Positions 10,890 through 22,319 of a stretch of 64,000 nucleotides of DNA are shown here, in pieces. The DNA lies in NCBI GenBank assembly GCA_028274465.1, contig CM051456.1:65892753-65956752 (forward strand), in the 5' to 3' direction. Position numbers and translations under genes: made by a program. The notes beneath the pieces were generated by a model. It was not told where the DNA came from. It saw only the letters and a program-made list of their open reading frames with translations, and searched no databases. Origin of the DNA: Plantago ovata (Eukaryota; Streptophyta; Magnoliopsida; Lamiales; Plantaginaceae). Within the stretch, counting starts at the first letter, position 1. Each line of letters starts with the position of its first letter.

Positions 10890-12150
10890 ATGAGGAACAA
10901 CAATTACTCTCATAGATCGTTGAATGAATTGAACAATTTGAGGATTAGATTGGCGCAATTGACGAATTCGAAAAGGAGAAAACATTCAAAGGAAATTAAG
11001 GAATCTCCAGCGGTTGAAGTCGATCATATAGAAGAAGAATTCATTGAAATAGCTGAAGGATTTGCCATGAGAGAGTCGGAATTTGATGTAGAAGAAGATT
11101 GCAGTGAGTTTGTTGGAGGATTTGTTGAAAATATTGATGAAATACCTAGAGATCCAGAATTTACAGAAGGATTTGCTATGAGACAGTCGGAATTTGATAT
11201 GGAAGAAGATTGCAGTGAATTTGCTGAAGAATTTGTTCAGCTGATAAGCACAAAGGACCTGATGAACAATCAGGTATGTTACAATTTTGTTTGAGGTTTA
11301 TTCTTTTGATGTTTGAGTTTCATTCATATACTCGTTGAGTTTTTTAAAACTCAATCAAATTTTCTGAGTTGTACTCTGTAAAGTTCTGTATGTTACAATT
11401 TCGTTTGAGTTTTATGCATTATTGACTTGAGTTTTATTACAAAAGTTTCTGAGTTTTACTCTGTAAAGTTCTGCATACATTATATAGTAATGGCTTGAAG
11501 TCATGAGATCATGAATTGAGAATCTTTGGGGTTTATGTTGTTCTGCATACATTGTATAGTAATGACTTGAAGTTATGAGTTCATAAATTGAGAATTTGCG
11601 GGCTAAGTTGTTCTGCATAGAATATATACTAATGGCTTGAAGTTATGAGATCATGAATTGAATAATTTGAGGTTTATGTATATACTGAAGAATTTGAGGT
11701 TTATTCTTTTGATATTTGAATTTCATTCATATACTGATTGAGTTTTATAATGTATCATTGCAGAGCATATACCATTCTCTTTTGATGGTTTAAAGAAGGA
11801 AAAATGGGAACAATTTGAAGAACTTTACAAACGCTATGCATCAATGGTTGGATTTTCTGTTAGAAACTCGACAACAAGGACATACAAAGATAAATCTATC
11901 AAGGAAAAGTACTTTGTCTGTTCTCGTGCAGGCAAAGCACCTGTTAAGAAAACTCAACCAGTGGCAATTTCTCCTATGCTTTTGGTTGATACTGTACTAA
12001 CCGGTATGATATTATTTGTGAACCTTTGGTAGGAGTCAATAGCCACTGGAGTAATATGGTTTTCGGTTGTGCCTTTCTTGCTAATAAACAAGCGGAGACA
12101 TTTCTTTGGTTGTTGGAGACATTCTTGGAAGCAATGGACCAAAAAGGATA
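10890..12150 (+). pseudogene. FAR1-related MULE transposase, truncated remnant
   Basis: The first exon (10890 to about 11273, donor GTATGT) encodes an acidic N-terminus with an internal duplication (GFAMRESEFDVEEDCSEF repeated as GFAMRQSEFDMEEDCSEF). After an intron of about 490 bp, an exon from about 11764 carries a FAR1-type zinc-binding start: YKRYASMVGFSVRNS, then YFVCSRAGK. A separate piece at about 12030-12150 (GVNSHW, then FGCAFLANKQAETFLWLLET) matches the core of MULE transposases of the FAR1/Jittery/Hop group. Most of the catalytic domain and the C-terminus are missing. The second exon joins the first only with a frame break. Confidence 0.65.
11462..11700 (+). repeat. Three tandem copies of a ~76-bp unit in the FAR1 intron
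   Basis: Copies start near 11470, 11541 and 11609, each with GTTCTGCATA, TAATGGCTTGAAG or a variant, and GATCATGAATTGAGAA. The unit also shares TTGAGTTTTAT with the flanking intron and, inverted, with the arrays in the right half of the MULE. Confidence 0.7.
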
Positions 12151-13488
12151 AATGGTGCTATTGAGAAGAAACAAAGAAAGAAAAAAGGTTCAGACACATG
12201 GGAAACAAGTTTCCCCAGGAAGGGACAAGTTATTTGATTGATTTCAGTACTCTATACTTTTGTGGACTATGTTCCTTGATTTCAATATTGTATTTCTTCG
12301 TATAAGATTGAGAATTTTATACTCTGTTCCTTAATATCAATACTCTGTCTTCTTGATTTTTCTCATGTTTATGTTGACAGTTGTTGAGCATTTAACTAAA
12401 ACTAATCAAGCATTTGTCAAAGGTAAATTGGAAAAATTTCTATGAACATTAAACTGAGTCTGTGAGTAAACCTCAAACAACCACCACATAAAACTTAAAC
12501 ACACAACATATAAAACTCAAACATAAACTCAAGCCTCAAACTAAACTAACGGTGTATATTTTTTCTAAAAGCCTAGATGGATTAGTGAACCCCAAACACC
12601 CTGAAAATGAATTGAATTACTTTCGGATTCTACGGTCTTAATTAGGGTTTAGGGGTTGGATGCGGTGCATTGTCAAGGGATCATGTAACATATTTCCACG
12701 AATGTTCAAAGTTTAACTCTGTAATGCATATAAAAGTCATGGACAGTGGTAAACCTCAAACAACCACCACATAAAACTCAAACACACAACATATAAAACT
12801 CAAACATAAACTCAAGCCTCAAACTAAACTAAGGGTGTATATATTTTTCTAAAAGCCTAGATGGATTAGTGAACCCCAAACACCCTGAAAATGAATTGAA
12901 TTACTTTCAAATTCTACGGTCTTAATTAGGGTTTAAGGGTTGGATGCGGTGCAGGACCTTAAACCATAATTAAACATTTGTCAAGGGATCATGTAACATA
13001 TTTCCATGAATGTTCAAAGTTCCCAGTCTGTAATGCATATAAAAGTCATGGACAGTGGTAAACCTCAAACAACCACCACATAAAACTCAAACACAGCTTA
13101 TAAAACTCAAACATAAACTCAAGCCTCAAACTAAACTAAGGGTGTATATTTTTCTAAAAGCCTAGATGGATTTGTGAATCCCAAACACCCTGAATATATG
13201 TTTTGTCAACTCAATTTGTAATGCATATAAAAACTCATGGACACTCGTAAACCTCAAACAAGCACCATATAAAATTCAAACACACATCATATAAAACTCA
13301 AACATATAAACAGAAATATAAAAAAGTTTACTAAATATGACTGAAAATAGTATTAATATGAGTTATTACTGACAAAATTCAAATTAAAAACATGAACAAA
13401 CTATCAAAATAATAGGTAAATAAACATGTTCAACGAAGTTAAAACTTCGAAATCAAATCCAACAGAAATTGAGCCTCTTGTGCATAAT

Positions 13489-13736
13489 TCACCATCTCTT
13501 GGCTGGTGGCTTGCCTTGATTACTCATTGTCTCCTCTGAATCAATAACGTCCTTATTTACGCCCGCAGCATGGGAAGCAGTAACATCAAGGACAGTTGTA
13601 GCAAAAATTGTCATCGTTCGATCAACCACTTGTGGATCAATTCTTTTAGCAGTATCATCAACGGCAGCAGCATCAGCAACGGGAGCAATACCAGCAGCGG
13701 GAGCAACATCAGAATCATAACTCCAAATTTCAACCA
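13489..13736 (-). other. Short minus-strand reading frame in the MULE, Ala-rich
   Basis: An ATG at 13736 opens an 82-codon frame with a low-complexity stretch (APAAGIAPVADAAAVDD) and a C-terminus ending GKPPAKRW. No domain is recognised. Its upstream side is an A-run and a TA microsatellite (13747-13814), so a promoter is doubtful. It could be a captured exon fragment; I cannot say that it is expressed. Confidence 0.2.
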
Positions 13737-13746
13737 TGATTGCTGC

Positions 13747-13764
13747 AAAAAAAAAAAAAAAAAA

Positions 13765-13815
<51 letters not shown>
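13747..13815. repeat. A-run followed by (TA)n microsatellite
   Basis: About 18 A residues followed by about 25 TA units. Confidence 0.95.
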
Positions 13816-13820
<5 letters not shown>

Positions 13821-15799
13821 ACCTCAAATACAACGAGCATATAACACAAAGATATCAAATATATAAAACAGGAGAATAAAACAGACACATATAAATTAAA
13901 TGTAGACTAAAACTTAAATAAAACTCAAACAAAACTCAAACCAGCACAATATAAATCTCATACAAACAAAATACAACACCCAGAGATAAAGCAGAAACCA
14001 AAATAAAAAAACTCAAATAAAACACTAACAAAACTCAAATAAAACACTAACAGAACTCAAAAAAATAAAATAACACCCAAAACACTCAAACTGAAGTAAA
14101 ACTCATAGATAGTGGTAAACCTCAAACAAGCACCATATAAAACTCAAACAGACAGCATATAAAACTCAAGTATATATCAAAAAATATAACGTGCATCGAC
14201 AGTGATATAACTCAAACAAGCCACATATAAAACTCAAACAGGCATAAAAAAATATAACGTGCATCGACAGTGATATAACTCAAACAAGCCACATATAAAA
14301 CTCAAACAGACAGCATATAAAACTAAAACATATAAAACTTATCCTCAAACACCTTATTAATGTACAGAAACATTCTTATAGAATTGAGAATCCTATTTAT
14401 ATGAATGTTAAAGCTTAAACTCAGTCTGTAATGCATATAAAACTCATGGACAGTGGTAAACCTCAAACAAGCACCATATAAAACTCAAACAGACAACATA
14501 TAAAACTCAAGCATATATCAAAAAATATAACGTGCATCGACAGTGATATAACTCAAACAAGCCACATATAAAACTCAAACAGACATCATATAAAACTTAA
14601 ACATATAAAACTTATCCTCAAGCACCTTATTAATGTACAAAAACATTTCTATAAAATTGAGAATCCTATTTTTATGAATATTAAAGCTTAAACTCATTCT
14701 GTAATGCATATAAAACTCATGGACAGTAGTAACCCTCAAACAAGCACCATATAAAACTCAAATAGACATCATATAAAATTCAAGCATATATCAAAAAATA
14801 TAACGTGCATCAACAGTGATATAACTCAATGAAGCGACATATAAAACTCAAACAGACAACATATAAAACTCAAATAAAACTCAAAATAAAACTCAAACCA
14901 GCATAATATAAACCTTATACAACCAGAATACAACACACAGAGATAAATCAGAAACCAAATAAATTAAACTCAAATAAAAATCCAACAAAACTCAAAAAAC
15001 TAACATACCACCCAAAACACTAAATCTCAAGTAAAACTCAAACATAATATACGTATACTATACGTAAATATCAAACAAGCAACATATAACACTCAAACAA
15101 CCACTTAAGAATACAAACAGACACATAAACACACGCAGAGAGAGATCCACATAGAAAATTGGAAAACACAGATCCACATAGAAAATTGAAAAACACAGAT
15201 CGAAACACTTACTTGCATTAGGCTTTATAGAAGACAGAAAACAAACAGAAATGAAAAGATCGAAGCACTTACAGTAGTTAGGGTTTCGAGAATCGAACAA
15301 AATCGAGCAAAATAGAGAAAAATGAACTGCAAAAACATAGAAAATGTACAGGATTACGAAATCAATCGAACCACAGAAAGTCGTGAAGAAGAAGAAAAAC
15401 ATGGTAAAATTGAAGAAATGAGTAAACTAGGGTTTCGAAAATGAGTGAAAAACAACAGAAAGGAACGAAATCAAACCTTCAACAGCTGAAGAAGACGAAC
15501 ACGATGACGGCGAGCTTAATTCAGGCGGAGGAGACGACGTTTGAAGGTTCGATTGCGGCGACGAGAACAACAAAGACTTTCTCTCTCTACTCTCTGATAT
15601 TTCAATCAATGAGGGAAAATGAAAAGAAAGGGGCCAATTATATTACTTATACATAACCCGTTTAAGGACCCGAAAGGAGTAAACCGGGTTATAACATGAC
15701 CCGCGAGATTGGATATAATAGAATGGATTAATCCGCATTGCTTGGTCTCACGCTCTCAACTTAGAAAGTGGTTTTAAACAAGAAAGTGTAATCATTTAA

Positions 15800-16581
15800 T
15801 CTATTACTTAGCTGTGGGTTTCCACTATTAATTGATTTTAGCGAAATTTGTCTTTCTGAAGAAGAGATTTGTATATATCAGAACCATCAACAGACTCGCA
15901 TTATCCAAAAATCATAATATGTATAAGTACGGACCTGTATAAAGCTTAGATGGGGCTGGACTCATCTCTCTTCTGTTATTTCTGTTCCAATAACGAATTA
16001 ATCATATCACTGGAAAAGGAAACATGTTATCCAACATAGCACACATGCTGAAACTAATTGCAAACTACCTCATATTCTTCATTAAACAGTGTCAATTAAA
16101 GCATACTACTGTTGACTACATCTACTGGATGTTAAAGTAAAACCACAATTCTAGAGTTCCATCACAAGATCACGAACTTAAATTTCAAAAGGATTTTAAA
16201 GTTGAAATGGAACTGTTGTTTACAAAAATGCACCTAATTTAAATGTAGTCGTATGCACGAGTGGTATTCATGACCCCTTAATTCACAAAATAAGAAATAA
16301 ACTCTCATGGCAACTAGTAAGCAAATGTAGACAAGCTATATTACTATCCTGCATTTTTCAACCAATAGATTGTCGCTTTAAATTTATGCTAGCTCTCATT
16401 TTTACACTAAGACACAATTTTGTTCAATTCTTAGTGATCATCAATCTAAATATGTTGTAACATTATGAGTAATGGCAATTTGATGACAGAAGAAAATACC
16501 AAAGTAATGTAAAAAAATAAAGTAACATATCTATAGCTCGGAGAAAAATGACAGATAAGATAACCAAAAAATAGAAACTAC
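15800..16581. other. Unassigned AT-rich stretch right of the MULE
   Basis: No frame with a known domain and no clear repeat. Given minus-strand exons just to the right, this may be intron sequence of that gene. Confidence 0.4.
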
Positions 16582-16815
16582 CTGTAGCTATCAGAACAAC
16601 AATAACCGCCGAAATCGTTGCAGTGGAAATGACAACTATAGCTACTGATAAAGCAGTGACGTAAATGGCAGCAACACAGGCAAAGAATAGAGCCAAGAAT
16701 TCTCCTGCTGCTGCTAAGGTCATCAGAAGAGAAATGACAACAGCATTGATAGTTGCCCACTTGCCGCAGAAAAGAACAACATAAAAACCATCGTGACAAG
16801 GGAAAAAGTCCCAAC
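16582..16815 (-). CDS. Exon of a multi-pass membrane protein, unidentified
   Basis: A 234-bp minus-strand exon is bordered by an acceptor (TTGTTGCAG) and a GT donor (GTAGTT). The open frame begins WDFFPCHDGFYVVLFCGKW and continues with about 55 residues of hydrophobic, Ala/Val/Ile-rich sequence (LLMTLAAAGEFLALFF and onward), enough for two membrane segments. The composition and splice borders suggest a genuine host exon. I do not recognise the family. Neighbouring exons are not evident within 1 kb, and introns may have been enlarged by the MULE and CACTA insertions to the left. Confidence 0.45.
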
Positions 16816-16961
16816 CTGCAACAAATTTATGATTCAGCTAGGGATAATAAGTACCAAGCTTAATTACAGTTTGACAAAAGCAAGTCTAAAACAGCACTAA
16901 ATAACTAACACAGCCAGGTAAACTACCATCTCACAAACATCATAAGTTCCTTGAGCTTTCT

Positions 16962-17105
16962 CTAGCGGTGGTTGATGGTGAAGAACCAAACCTCTGGGTC
17001 TCGTGGATGGACTTCAATGATTGCTCTGTCATTGACCAGTAACTTGTCAACAACAAAGTTCTTCCAGCCATGATCGCGCCCATTATTGTGTATGATCACA
17101 CCCAT
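16962..17105 (-). CDS. Short open exon or mini-ORF, 47 codons
   Basis: ATG at 17105 and stop at 16962. It encodes MGVIIHNNGRDHGWKNFVVD and then LLVNDRAIIEVHPRDPEVWF. The well-formed, low-bias sequence looks like part of a real protein. The order WKNFV, then VND, then EV, then VWFFTIN is loosely reminiscent of the FtsH extracellular (FtsH_ext) fold, but this is weak. It could be a captured gene fragment, since a stop precedes the ATG in frame. Confidence 0.3.
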   Translation of the reverse strand: MGVIIHNNGRDHGWKNFVVDKLLVNDRAIIEVHPRDPEVWFFTINHR

Positions 17106-17919
17106 TTCTAGCAATTATAATTGCAAGCTCTCCAATAATTCCTTCCCACGAAATTGCCTCGCATTCATCTTACGCTAATTAACAACCTCTTAAACTAACT
17201 GAATCAGCTTGATGTTTAGTCAACCATGAGTTAGAAGAAGGCCAAAAGTTTGTTCACTACCAAATTGCATAGTATTAATGCCATCCCTTATAATGCAAAT
17301 AATGCAGTATAATATCTAAACTCTAAAGCGATTGAAAAACAACATTTAATTTTGTATCTGCACAACACGAACTTGTAACTTTGAACTAAAAGACAAATTC
17401 CTTTCTGTAGAACATAATGCATTGGCTAAACCACCACTCCGCCTGAAACGCAACGAATCCTAACATGCTACTTTAACTGGCAAAACCTTGTGTTAGACGA
17501 TTATAGAAACCTTAAATATTATAAATAACCACACCACACTCCAGCAAGTCTTAGGTATTTTCCTTGAATTTAAGCATCAACAACACCAACCACCAAGTGC
17601 TGCATTCCAATAACTTACACCCGTCTAAACCAAGTTCTTTGGCATTTAATTTTACCAAACTACCATATTCTAGGCACAACCAAACTCATGTGAAGTCGAA
17701 ATTCTGATCACAGAATTGAACATGCCTCTAATTTTTCGACTATCCGAAACCGAGATATTCAGAAAAACAATTAAACTTGGTAGTCATACAAAATGTCAAA
17801 AATTATCTGAAAGAAATCAGATTAACAGCTAAATAGAAACAACTAAAGCCCAAGTGCCAGTAATGAAAGCTAATAAAACACATCGATAAATCAAATACAG
17901 TGAAAGTAACTACTGTTAC
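17106..17919. other. Intron-like stretch, no gene seen
   Basis: AT-rich, with no frame longer than chance on either strand. Downstream exons of SNX1 (PX domain with the RRYSDF-type motif) would be expected on the minus strand after 17920, but none is visible here or further left in the window. Confidence 0.4.
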
Positions 17920-18063
17920 CTTTGTGATAACTTTGTAAGTGATGTAGGCCTGAACTCCATTGCCCATCTTAGCAGGATCAGAGACGGATACTGTCAAATA
18001 CGGTGCTCGAGAGCTTGGGGATCTGGGGCTTTGGACCATTCCACCTGAAGCACTTCTCTGCTG
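17920..18063 (-). CDS. SNX1: Sorting nexin 1 N-terminal exon (isolated)
   Basis: The minus-strand exon has an acceptor ending GCAG at about 18064 and a donor (AAAG then GTAACAG) at 17920. It encodes MVQSPRSPSSRAPYLTVSVS followed by DPAKMGNGVQAYITYKVITK. This matches the start of plant SNX1, a retromer-associated PX-BAR protein of endosomes: a serine/proline lead-in, then the first strands of the PX domain. The rest of the PX domain and the BAR domain are not in the window. Either the gene continues through a very large transposon-filled intron beyond the left edge, or this is a captured or stranded exon. The next exon's phosphoinositide-binding motif could not be found. Confidence 0.6.
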
Positions 18064-18983
18064 CTGCAAATTATTAAATACTATCAATTATTTACCTATT
18101 CCTTTTTTTATTCCTTTTTTTTTTTTACATCCCAATCGATTCTTTAAGTTTACAGTTTTAAACACTACCCCACATCCCATCTATATTATTTTAAATATGG
18201 ATCCCACATTTACACTTATTTATCTCCATTCATACCTCACACTTAACTACCCTACATTTACCTACAATATTAATATACCACTATCAAACAAAATTATTCA
18301 TTAAAAACCGTGCAAAAACAAAATTATTCATTAAAAACCGTTTGTCAGTCCCAAACATTGCATGAAATTTGTTGTTACTAACTCCAACAAACTTGTTGTC
18401 ATTTATCTCATCTCTAGAAGGTTGTTGAAATGTATGTTTTACCCTTTTGTCATCTATTTACAAACATTAATGTAATGTATAAAAGAGTCCTGATACTACA
18501 AATAAAGAAGAGAAATAGTACAAATACTCATAATAGTACCAAATAAATGACAAACATGTTATATATTAAAAAAAAAAAGGGAATTGAATTGAAAAATACC
18601 ACCCGCGTGATGTACTATCCGTAGTACTCACTAACTGACAAACTCATCCTACACACTACCTTCATTTCTTGGTACTATTATGAGCCTTTGTACTCACTAA
18701 CTGACAAACGAATGACCCCTAACTGACAAACTCATCCTACACACTACCTTCATTTCTTTCTTGCTCTGTCCTCCCTACTGTACTCTGTACAAACTCATCC
18801 TACACACTACCTTCATTTCCATTAGCAAAATGAACAAGCAAGAATGTTTCTCTCTCTAGAATTCCAGATCTGAGAATTCTTTACAAGGTTTTGCTCGATT
18901 TCTCCGTCGTTTTCATGTATTTTCAATAGCTTCATGTTTCCAGAATGTTGATTTTCTTAAATTTTTGTTTCAGAGCTTTGGAT
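18064..18983. repeat. Intergenic stretch with tandem ~45-bp repeats
   Basis: From 18626 to about 18822 a unit containing ACAAACTCATCCTACACACT then ACCTTCATTT occurs three times (near 18638, 18728 and 18788), with CTAACTGAC in front of the first two. The left part (18090-18625) is AT-rich and holds a 28-bp duplication (CAAAATTATTCATTAAAAAC, near 18289 and 18318). The unit lies just upstream of the gene starting at 18984 and could be part of its promoter. Confidence 0.6.
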
Positions 18984-20516
18984 ATGTCGACATCAAGTGA
19001 AGATTGTTTCATCGTCTCGGAAGATGAAGCCGTATACCCAAAGCAGAGGAAGAATCGTCCCAAAAATCATGGTTAGTACAATTATCATTCTATTATCAGC
19101 ATCTCTTACTTGTTATTACCTTTCCCAATCTAATTTTACAGCTATTAGAAGTGTTTATAGAATTTTGAAGACAATTCTTCCTATTTCTATTTGAAACAAT
19201 CAAGACAAGGGAATAAAACTTTTGATACAAGCTGTAATCTGTTTTGAAAGATTAAGAATAAGGGAACAAAAATTTCTATTTGAAAGATGAAGAACAAGGG
19301 AACAAAATTTTTGATACAAGCTGTAATCTGTTTTGAAAGATGAAGAACAAGGGAACAAAAATTTTGAAGTGTAATCTGTTTTGTTTTCTGATATTTAACA
19401 GATGTACTCTATTTTTCCTATTTTTACATTAGATCAATATTTTCATCTGCAATTAGAAATACCTCTTTTAAGGACATGCAAAAATGAAAGCTCTCCTGAT
19501 GGTATGAAATTAGATACCATGTTACTCTTATTTTGAAGATTTATTATAGTACCTTTTTTAGAAGAATGATACTGTGTTGTCTTTTTTTTAGCAGTGCAAA
19601 AATATAATGAAAGAAATCGGAATAAGAAGAGAGAAAGGCCAGGTGACAGTTTTTCATTTTGTATAGTTAAAAAAGTTTTATTGAATATGTCTATCATTTT
19701 ATACATTCTTAAGTATTATGTTCATTTTAAACCAGCAAAACATGGAGTTGCATCTAAGAAAGTTGGGAGATTTCAGTTTGAAGGTATTTGAATAATTTAT
19801 TTTAAACTGTGTACTGTTTCATTCAACATGTTGATGATTTACTGATTTTACACTGTCTGTGATAGATAAAAGGGCACGTAAGGAATTAAAATCCAAGAAG
19901 AAACTTGATTACAAGTTCGATTCATCCAGTTCTGGTTTGTTACTTCATCTTAGTTTACAGTATTTACCATAATCTGTTTTGATGTATGATTTACATATCT
20001 ATATTTGTTATGCAGATAGTGATTATCGTCCAAGGAAAAAGAGTACACATAAAAATGTTTCTTCTAGTGGTATGTTATATTTTTTTTAAAGAATTTTACT
20101 ATATTATTTAGTATATTAAGTAGATTCTACCACTTCTTTGCTTTATATGTAATCAGATGAAGGACGAAAGTTTAAGAAGAAGAAAAGAGTTGCATATACC
20201 ACAACGGAGAGCAGTTTTGACGAACGTACGTATTATTTTTTAATCCTTTTGATTATGTTAACATTTATATACATTTTATCAATGATACTAAATCATTTTC
20301 ACAAAACTTTCTTAGCTGAAGTAAAGATTGCAAAGCTGTAGCTCTATGCAGAGAAGCTACAGAAGAAGTTACAGAAAAAAGGTAAATTCAAAGTAACTAT
20401 AAGTATTTTATTCTATAAATATAGTAGTCTATTAATACATTTGACTTTTATTTCTGCAGGAGGCAATGATAAGGAGAAAAACAAGGCTATTGTAGACTCA
20501 AACAATTTGGAAGAAG
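18984..20516 (+). pseudogene. 5' part of a gene built from symmetrical lysine-rich micro-exons, with one nonsense codon
   Basis: Eight exons with clean GT-AG borders: 18984-19071 (ATG), 19592-19642, 19736-19783, 19866-19934, 20016-20069, 20157-20225, 20316-20381 and 20460-20516. The first ends in phase 1, and all seven others are multiples of three (51, 48, 69, 54, 69, 66 and 57 nt), so every one is a 1-1 exon. The protein is highly charged (RNKKRERPG, KSKKKLDYKFDSSSSG, GRKFKKKKRV) with repeated Ser-Ser-Ser-Gly junctions, suggesting a disordered basic nuclear region. Exon 7 holds an in-frame TAG (about 20338) in KIAKL-stop-LYAEKLQKKLQKK. A Sirevirus inserted 60 bp after exon 8. A Ulp1-like exon in the same phase lies beyond it at 46700-46851 and may be the 3' part of this gene. 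I do not recognise the N-terminus. Confidence 0.6.
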
Positions 20517-20575
20517 GTTTGTACATTTATATAACATTTAAATTTCAAGTTGATGAGATATTATATTATACTTAC

Positions 20576-22207
20576 TGTTAGGAAACTTGTAATTTTGATG
20601 AGCAATTAACCATGCTAAATTAAGAACAGTCCAGTAACTAGTACTCTTAAGGTCCATAGGAATTTAGAATTTTAAGGACATTGTAAAAGAGGAACGTTTG
20701 CTGATGACTTAGTTAGGTGTTAGATAAGTTATTTCTTTTGCGTATGATGTATTTTATTTTCTGAAAAGAAAATATCTTATTGATGCTTAGCTTTAATGTA
20801 TCTTATTTTCTGAAAAGAAAATAACCTATTGAAGCATTTGTTGAAGATATATTTTGTTTATTACAAACAAATTATTGAAGCAAATAAGAAACCGGTCAGA
20901 ATCTTGAAGACTTTTGAAGATCTGAAGATTTGAAGACTTGAAGACTTGAAGATTGCTGAAGACTGGTAAGGCACGTGTTGCTCAGAAAGTGGAATTTTCA
21001 GCAACAGCATTGCATAAGTGAAAATCTGAAAGACAGAGTAGGTTGTGCTTGCTGAAACTGAGACTGACCACTTGCTGATAAACATATGTGACCTCTTGCT
21101 GAATGTACGTGATTTTGCGCTCCAATGTTACTGTTTGAATTCTATTCAAATGTGCATTTAATGCAAAACATGCACGCGAAGGACATGAAGACTAGAAGAC
21201 AAACAAAGTCGCTGCTGAAAGTACAAAAGCAAGATAGTGACATGTTAAGGAACAAAAGCCTTAGGATTTGAAATTCAAACGGCTCCTTACTTGCACTATA
21301 AATAGAGGTCATCCGGCAAAGAGTTGAAGTGTTCAACAACGTGATCAAACTCTCACTTGTGCTTAAAAACTCACAAACCTTCAAACACTCTTACTGCCAT
21401 TGATCCATTCCAAGACTTAAAGCTTGAAAAAGCTACTTGTGAAGAAGTAGAACAAACTCGGCTAAGAAATTAGTTTAGTGTTCTTTCTTTTGAACAAGAA
21501 CAAGTCTTGACACCAGAAACAATCAAACTTGTTTACTGCAAAGTATTCCAAGTTGTGTTTCTTAGATTACTTGTTGTAACTGAATAAGTTATAATTAAGT
21601 CATCTCACCCCAAAACTCTCTAACTGAAAATACACCCTTTCAGGCGTGATATTCAGGGGGAACTTAATCGAGCATAGTTTTGCTGATTAAAAGTACCAAG
21701 TTTGGTGGAGAACAAGGTTGAGTTCTCTAGTTTAGGTTGGAGACAAAGCTAGTGTGCTTTGGTTTCTGTTGAATCGCTTTAGATAGGAGATTGTAAGGAA
21801 CCTCAATCATATCTTAGTGGATTCAGTCCTAGAAAGGACGAAGTGGATTAGTTGAGAGATTACGCCACTCTCAGATACCACTATAAAAGCGTTTGTGTGA
21901 TTTACTGACTGCATTTAGCTTTCAGCAAATTATATCTGTTTGTACACAGTCACTCACTTCACTTGCTGAAACACTTTGCTTGCTGAAAGAGCACTTATTG
22001 TTTCAAAGACTTCCGCTCTCTGATTTTAAGTATCAGCAAACCAAGCTACTGTAAAGTAAATTACGCTTGCTGAGAAAGTTAAGTATCAGCAAACTCATTA
22101 CTGAAAAGTAATAAGTACTTGCTGAGAAAGTTTTAAACGACGAAAGTTTGAAAAGACTATTCACCCCCCCCCCTCAAGTCTTTTCTTGTTGTTTAAAGGG
22201 ACCAACA
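20576..22207 (+). repeat. Sirevirus 5' LTR (1632 bp)
   Basis: Starts TGTTAGGAAACTTG and ends ACCAACA just before the PBS. A possible TATA box (CTATAAATAG, about 21296-21305) precedes the transcribed part. Near the 3' end two diverged tandem units (about 22028-22136) both contain AAGTATCAGCAAAC, then an ACTGNAAAGT hairpin, then CTTGCTGAGAAAGT. A homopolymer of about ten C at 22167 precedes the end. Confidence 0.9.
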
Positions 22208-22209
22208 AG

Positions 22210-22221
22210 TGGTATCAGAGC
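22210..22221 (+). promoter_or_regulatory. Primer-binding site for initiator tRNA-Met
   Basis: TGGTATCAGAGC lies two bases after the LTR end, the standard Ty1/copia PBS. Confidence 0.95.
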
Positions 22222-22319
22222 AGGAGGTTCTTTAGCCTTCTGCACTGAACCTAGATCCCCTTAAGTGCTTTCCGTAAATCACTCTCACTTGATCAGTTTG
22301 GTAGTGCTTTGCTGACAGG

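Larger units (their letters stand above)
12440..15060. repeat. Arrays of ATATAAAACTCAAACA-type repeats in the right half of the MULE
   Basis: Longer units recur in tandem or dispersed order. One of about 300 bp (starting AACCTCAAACAACCACCACA) occurs near 12470, 12753 and 13061. Another, with AACGTGCATCGACAGTGATA, occurs near 14187, 14256, 14530 and 14800. All are built on (C)ATATAAAACTCAAACA. The inverse motif TTTGAGTTTTAT occurs in the left half (11280-11460), so the element is partly self-complementary. Confidence 0.8.
10633..15788 (+). mobile_element. Mutator-like element (FAR1-type MULE), 5156 bp
   Basis: It is flanked by an 11-bp direct repeat, TAATCATTTAA (10622-10632 and 15789-15799), the target-site size of MULEs. 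The ends are diverged inverted repeats. The clearest pair is CGCGGGTCATGTTATAACCC (from about 10733) against GGGTTATAACATGACCCGCG (ending about 15706), with GTGAGACC and GGTCTCAC further out. Inside are FAR1 DNA-binding and MULE transposase remnants on the plus strand and long arrays of short repeats. The transposase is truncated, so this copy cannot move by itself. Confidence 0.85.
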
